A DNA stretch of 9,958 bases from Oscillospiraceae bacterium (lineage in GTDB: Bacteria > Bacillota > Clostridia > Oscillospirales > Ruminococcaceae): the NCBI GenBank assembly GCA_016295545.1, contig JAEDLA010000032.1, positions 1 to 9,958 of the forward strand, in the 5' to 3' direction. Positions 7,714 to 9,958 of this stretch are shown piece by piece. The notes below the pieces were generated by a model, which saw only the letters and a list, made by a program, of their open reading frames with translations, had not been told where the DNA came from and searched no databases. The stretch's first letter is position 1, and each line of letters begins with the position of its first letter. A program made the translations under genes and the position numbers.

Positions 7714-8751
7714 TTAAAGCTTTTCTACCTCCCTGAGAAGCTCAGAAGCAATGTCCTCCTCTTTGATTTTCCTGAGGATTTCACCCTTGCGGAAAATCAC
7801 TGCACAGCCGTCTCCTCCGGCGATTCCGATGTCAGCCTCTCTTGCCTCTCCCGGACCGTTTACCACACAGCCCATAACAGCAACTGTGATATTCTTGTCT
7901 GTGCTTTTCAGAGCCTCCTCAACCTCTTTTGCTGTTCTGATAAGGTCTATCCTTGTTCTTCCGCAGGTGGGACAGGCAACGATTTTCACGCCCTCTCTCC
8001 TGCCGATACATTTCAGGATATCCTTTGCAGCTTCGATTTCCTTAACCGGCTCATCAGTAAGTGAAACTCTTATAGTCTCGCCGATACCGTCACAGAGCAG
8101 TGAACCTATTCCTATTGCGGACTTGATAAGTCCCATACGCTCCGTGCCAGCCTCCGTAACTCCAAGATGCAGGGGGTAGCGGCATTTTTCCGCAGCAAGC
8201 CTGTATGAAGCTATCATTCTGTTTACATCTGAGGACTTGATAGATATAACAATATCATCAAAATCAAAGCGTTCCAGCAGCTTAACGTGTCCCATTGCAC
8301 TTTCCACAAGAGCCTCCGGAACTGGTGCGCCGTATTTCGCAAGAATCTCCTTTTCAAGGGAGCCTGAATTTACGCCTATTCTGATAGGGATATTTTTGCT
8401 GCGGCAGGTATCGGCTACCTGCTTAACTCTGTCCATATCCCCTATATTTCCGGGATTTATACGTATTTTGTCAACTCCGGCAGCGGCTGCTTCAAGAGCG
8501 AGACGGTAATCAAAGTGAATATCCGCAACAAGAGGTATGGAGACAGCCGATTTTATTGCCGGAATCAGCTTTACAGCCTCCATATCAGGAATAGCTGCAC
8601 GGATTATCTCACAGCCTGCCTTTTCCAGTTCGACAGCCTGTCTGACACTGCCCTCTATATCATCGGAACGGGCATTGAGCATGGACTGGATATATATATG
8701 TCTGCCGTCGAGAACACAGTTTCCCACACGGACCGGTTTTACATCTCTCAT
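7714..8751 (-). CDS. ispG: 4-hydroxy-3-methylbut-2-en-1-yl diphosphate synthase
   Basis: IspG (GcpE) is the [4Fe-4S] enzyme of the MEP isoprenoid pathway. It reductively opens methylerythritol cyclodiphosphate (MEcPP) to HMBPP. The 345 residues correspond to the short two-domain bacterial form: a TIM barrel (about 1-245) and an iron-sulfur domain (about 255-345). Cluster ligands are C260 and C263 (in CPTCGRT), C295 (in GCVVNGPGE) and E302. Barrel signatures include VADIHFDYRLAL (75-86) and KIRINPGN (95-102). The ATG at 8751-8749 lies 2 bases after the rseP stop and has a strong AGGAGGA site (8757-8763) located in the end of rseP, 5 bases upstream. The stop is 2 bases before the polC ATG. Intact. 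Confidence 0.98.
   Translation of the reverse strand: MRDVKPVRVGNCVLDGRHIYIQSMLNARSDDIEGSVRQAVELEKAGCEIIRAAIPDMEAVKLIPAIKSAVSIPLVADIHFDYRLALEAAAAGVDKIRINPGNIGDMDRVKQVADTCRSKNIPIRIGVNSGSLEKEILAKYGAPVPEALVESAMGHVKLLERFDFDDIVISIKSSDVNRMIASYRLAAEKCRYPLHLGVTEAGTERMGLIKSAIGIGSLLCDGIGETIRVSLTDEPVKEIEAAKDILKCIGRREGVKIVACPTCGRTRIDLIRTAKEVEEALKSTDKNITVAVMGCVVNGPGEAREADIGIAGGDGCAVIFRKGEILRKIKEEDIASELLREVEKL
7727..7733 (-). promoter_or_regulatory. Distant Shine-Dalgarno of polC
   Basis: GGGAGGT on the minus strand, inside the last codons of ispG, is the only good ribosome site before polC. It lies 15 bases from the ATG at 7711, well beyond the usual 5-10. No in-frame start lies closer to it, and MNVKISEFLKDF looks like a normal PolC beginning. 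Efficient polC translation may therefore depend on coupling to ispG, whose stop is 2 bases upstream. Confidence 0.5.
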
Positions 8752-8753
8752 GA

Positions 8754-9806
8754 TTATCCTCCTGTAATCAGTCGTTTTATATCGTTAAAGGTGGCAAAAA
8801 TAATTAATCCGAAAACAAGCACCATTCCGGCAATATGAACCCATGCTTCATGCTCCTGCTTTACCGGTTTTCTGCGAATAAGCTCAATAAAACAGAACAG
8901 CAGTCTGCCGCCGTCAAGGCTGGGTATGGGCAAAAGGTTCATTATACCGATATTTATTGACATCAGCGCTGACAGGTAAAGCAGTGATACTACCTTTTCA
9001 TACAGGTTCTCTCCCTGACTGGCTGTTTCGCTTATTGTGGAGACAACTCCCACAGGACCGGAAAGCTCCTCTGCACTGTATTTTCCTGTAACCAGGTCTC
9101 TCAGGGATATCCACACAAGTCTGCCTAAGGAAACGCTGTCCTTTGCAGAGTAGGACAATACGTTAAGAATATTCTTGTCAGCACTTTTAAGTCCGAAATC
9201 AATAACGCTGCCTGATACACCGTTGCTGAACTTCACGTCCTCAAAGAGAATCCTCTCACCGTCTCTGATAACCTCAACATCGTGAACTGAGGACTGTCCC
9301 ATCATATAGCCGATGTCAGTGGTGGTAAGGATACGCATTCCGTCCATTTCAGTAATAATATCGCCGGTGCGAAGTCCGGAATCATAGCTTGACGCCATAT
9401 ATTCTACGGAATCGTCCTCCAGCTTTTTACCGCTGAATCCGGATATTTCAAGAGTTGGCACAGAACTGCCCATAGATGTCATTACTGTTACAAGAACAAA
9501 TCCTAAAACAAAGTTCATGAAAGCTCCTGCAAAAAGAACTATCATTCGCCGCCATACATTTTGTTTGCTGAAGCTGCGGCTGTCGTTACTGTCCTGATCC
9601 TCACCCTCCATTGCGCAGAAGCCGCCTACAGGCAGAAGCCGGAAAGAATAGACCGTTTCACCTTTTCCGAATTTAAAAAGTCTTGGTCCCATGCCGATAG
9701 AAAACTCCAGAACCTTTATTCCGTTTGCTTTGGCTGCTATAAAATGACCGAACTCATGAACAGTGATTATTAATCCAAAAATCAGAAAAGCAATAACAAT
9801 ACCCAT
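8754..9806 (-). CDS. rseP: RIP site-2 zinc metalloprotease, RseP/RasP family
   Basis: This is an intramembrane protease that cuts membrane proteins after a first cleavage outside the membrane. Known family substrates are anti-sigma factors such as RsiW, and remnant signal peptides. The 350 residues show the canonical build. The first membrane segment (about 1-22) contains the zinc motif HEFGH (17-21; E18 catalytic), a second segment lies at about 88-112, and a single PDZ domain at about 115-205 includes SGLRTGDIITEMDG (143-156). A third segment (about 276-295) ends in NLLPIPSLDGG (290-300) with metal ligand D298, and a fourth lies at about 323-343. The ATG at 9806-9804 has an AAGGAA site (9817-9822) 10 bases upstream. 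It is the first visible gene of the rseP-ispG-polC run. A SpoIVFB-type S2P is unlikely given the PDZ domain and gene order. Confidence 0.97.
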   Translation of the reverse strand: MGIVIAFLIFGLIITVHEFGHFIAAKANGIKVLEFSIGMGPRLFKFGKGETVYSFRLLPVGGFCAMEGEDQDSNDSRSFSKQNVWRRMIVLFAGAFMNFVLGFVLVTVMTSMGSSVPTLEISGFSGKKLEDDSVEYMASSYDSGLRTGDIITEMDGMRILTTTDIGYMMGQSSVHDVEVIRDGERILFEDVKFSNGVSGSVIDFGLKSADKNILNVLSYSAKDSVSLGRLVWISLRDLVTGKYSAEELSGPVGVVSTISETASQGENLYEKVVSLLYLSALMSINIGIMNLLPIPSLDGGRLLFCFIELIRRKPVKQEHEAWVHIAGMVLVFGLIIFATFNDIKRLITGG

Positions 9807-9958
9807 AAACTAAATATTCCTTTCCTGCCAGACACCGGCAGATTCTGTGTACATGAAAATCTATTCTTACTTTTCGACAGTATATAAGCGGAGTTATCTC
9901 CTTAAATCTATGCAAATGTACAACGTTTCTCTGAAACCTTTCTCATATCTATATCCCC
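9807..9958. other. Upstream region of rseP, no recognised gene
   Basis: No gene is recognisable here. On the minus strand two short frames enter from the right edge and stop at 9908 and 9894, giving peptides of 16 and 20 residues that I cannot assign. Neither resembles the C-terminus of Dxr, the usual upstream neighbour in this cluster. A TATACT hexamer (9879-9884) could be a -10 box, but the sequence 16-18 bases further up matches TTGACA poorly. The stretch 9890-9901 (GGAGTTATCTCC) is a near-palindrome in the would-be spacer. The region is AT-rich and probably holds the rseP promoter. Confidence 0.4.
9825..9841 (-). promoter_or_regulatory. Small hairpin in the rseP leader
   Basis: The 17 bases CTGCCGGTGTCTGGCAG (minus strand) fold into a 7-bp stem, one pair being a G-U wobble, with a 3-base loop. 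The 3' arm runs directly into the purine-rich AGGAAAGGAA that serves as the rseP ribosome site. There is no T-run after the stem on either strand, so it is not a classical terminator. It may influence ribosome access or be incidental. Confidence 0.35.

Noticed and set aside
9853..9958. Plus-strand frame from ATG 9853 open to the right edge (35 codons)
   Set aside because: No ribosome site, no recognisable protein, opposite orientation to all genes, and short enough to be open by chance in AT-rich DNA.
1..9958. Mobile element, CRISPR, defence or other novel system
   Set aside because: Coding density is complete with recognised core genes, all intact and co-oriented. No long repeats, transposase, integrase or unexplained large gene were seen.

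Overview
This window is a compact stretch of chromosomal core genes. Every gene lies on the minus strand, so transcription runs from the high coordinates to the low ones. The DNA polymerase is the Gram-positive PolC type, with a 3'-5' exonuclease inserted in the PHP domain. The ATP phosphoribosyltransferase is the short HisG that needs a HisZ partner, and rseP-ispG-polC are packed together. These features suggest a low-to-middle GC Firmicute of class Clostridia, plausibly a gut member of the Ruminococcaceae/Oscillospirales. That placement is inferred from gene content and style, not from a database match.

Layout, in transcription order: about 150 bp of non-coding or unresolved sequence at the right edge (9807-9958); rseP (site-2 membrane protease, 9806-8754); ispG (isoprenoid synthesis, 8751-7714); polC (replicative polymerase, 7711-3386). 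These three genes are separated by 2 bp each and look like one operon. A 71-bp gap (3385-3315) follows. It holds a strong candidate sigma-A promoter, a tandem 8-bp repeat and two inverted repeats that look like operator material. Next comes the histidine operon: hisZ (3314-2112), hisG (2112-1483), hisD (1483-197) and the first 50 codons of hisC (150-1, running off the left edge). hisZ/hisG and hisG/hisD each overlap by one base (TAATG).

HisZ and HisG together form the first enzyme of histidine synthesis, HisD performs the last two oxidation steps, and HisC performs the transamination two steps before HisD's substrate. RseP, IspG and PolC belong to three unrelated essential or near-essential processes: envelope and stress proteolysis, the MEP isoprenoid pathway, and chromosome replication. 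Their co-location is a known kind of arrangement around dxr-rseP-ispG-polC in Clostridia.

All genes are intact, with the expected catalytic residues. I saw no mobile element, CRISPR array, tRNA, rRNA, phage gene or defence system. No undescribed system is evident. The most informative non-coding element is the promoter/operator region in front of hisZ. No terminator is visible between polC and the his promoter.
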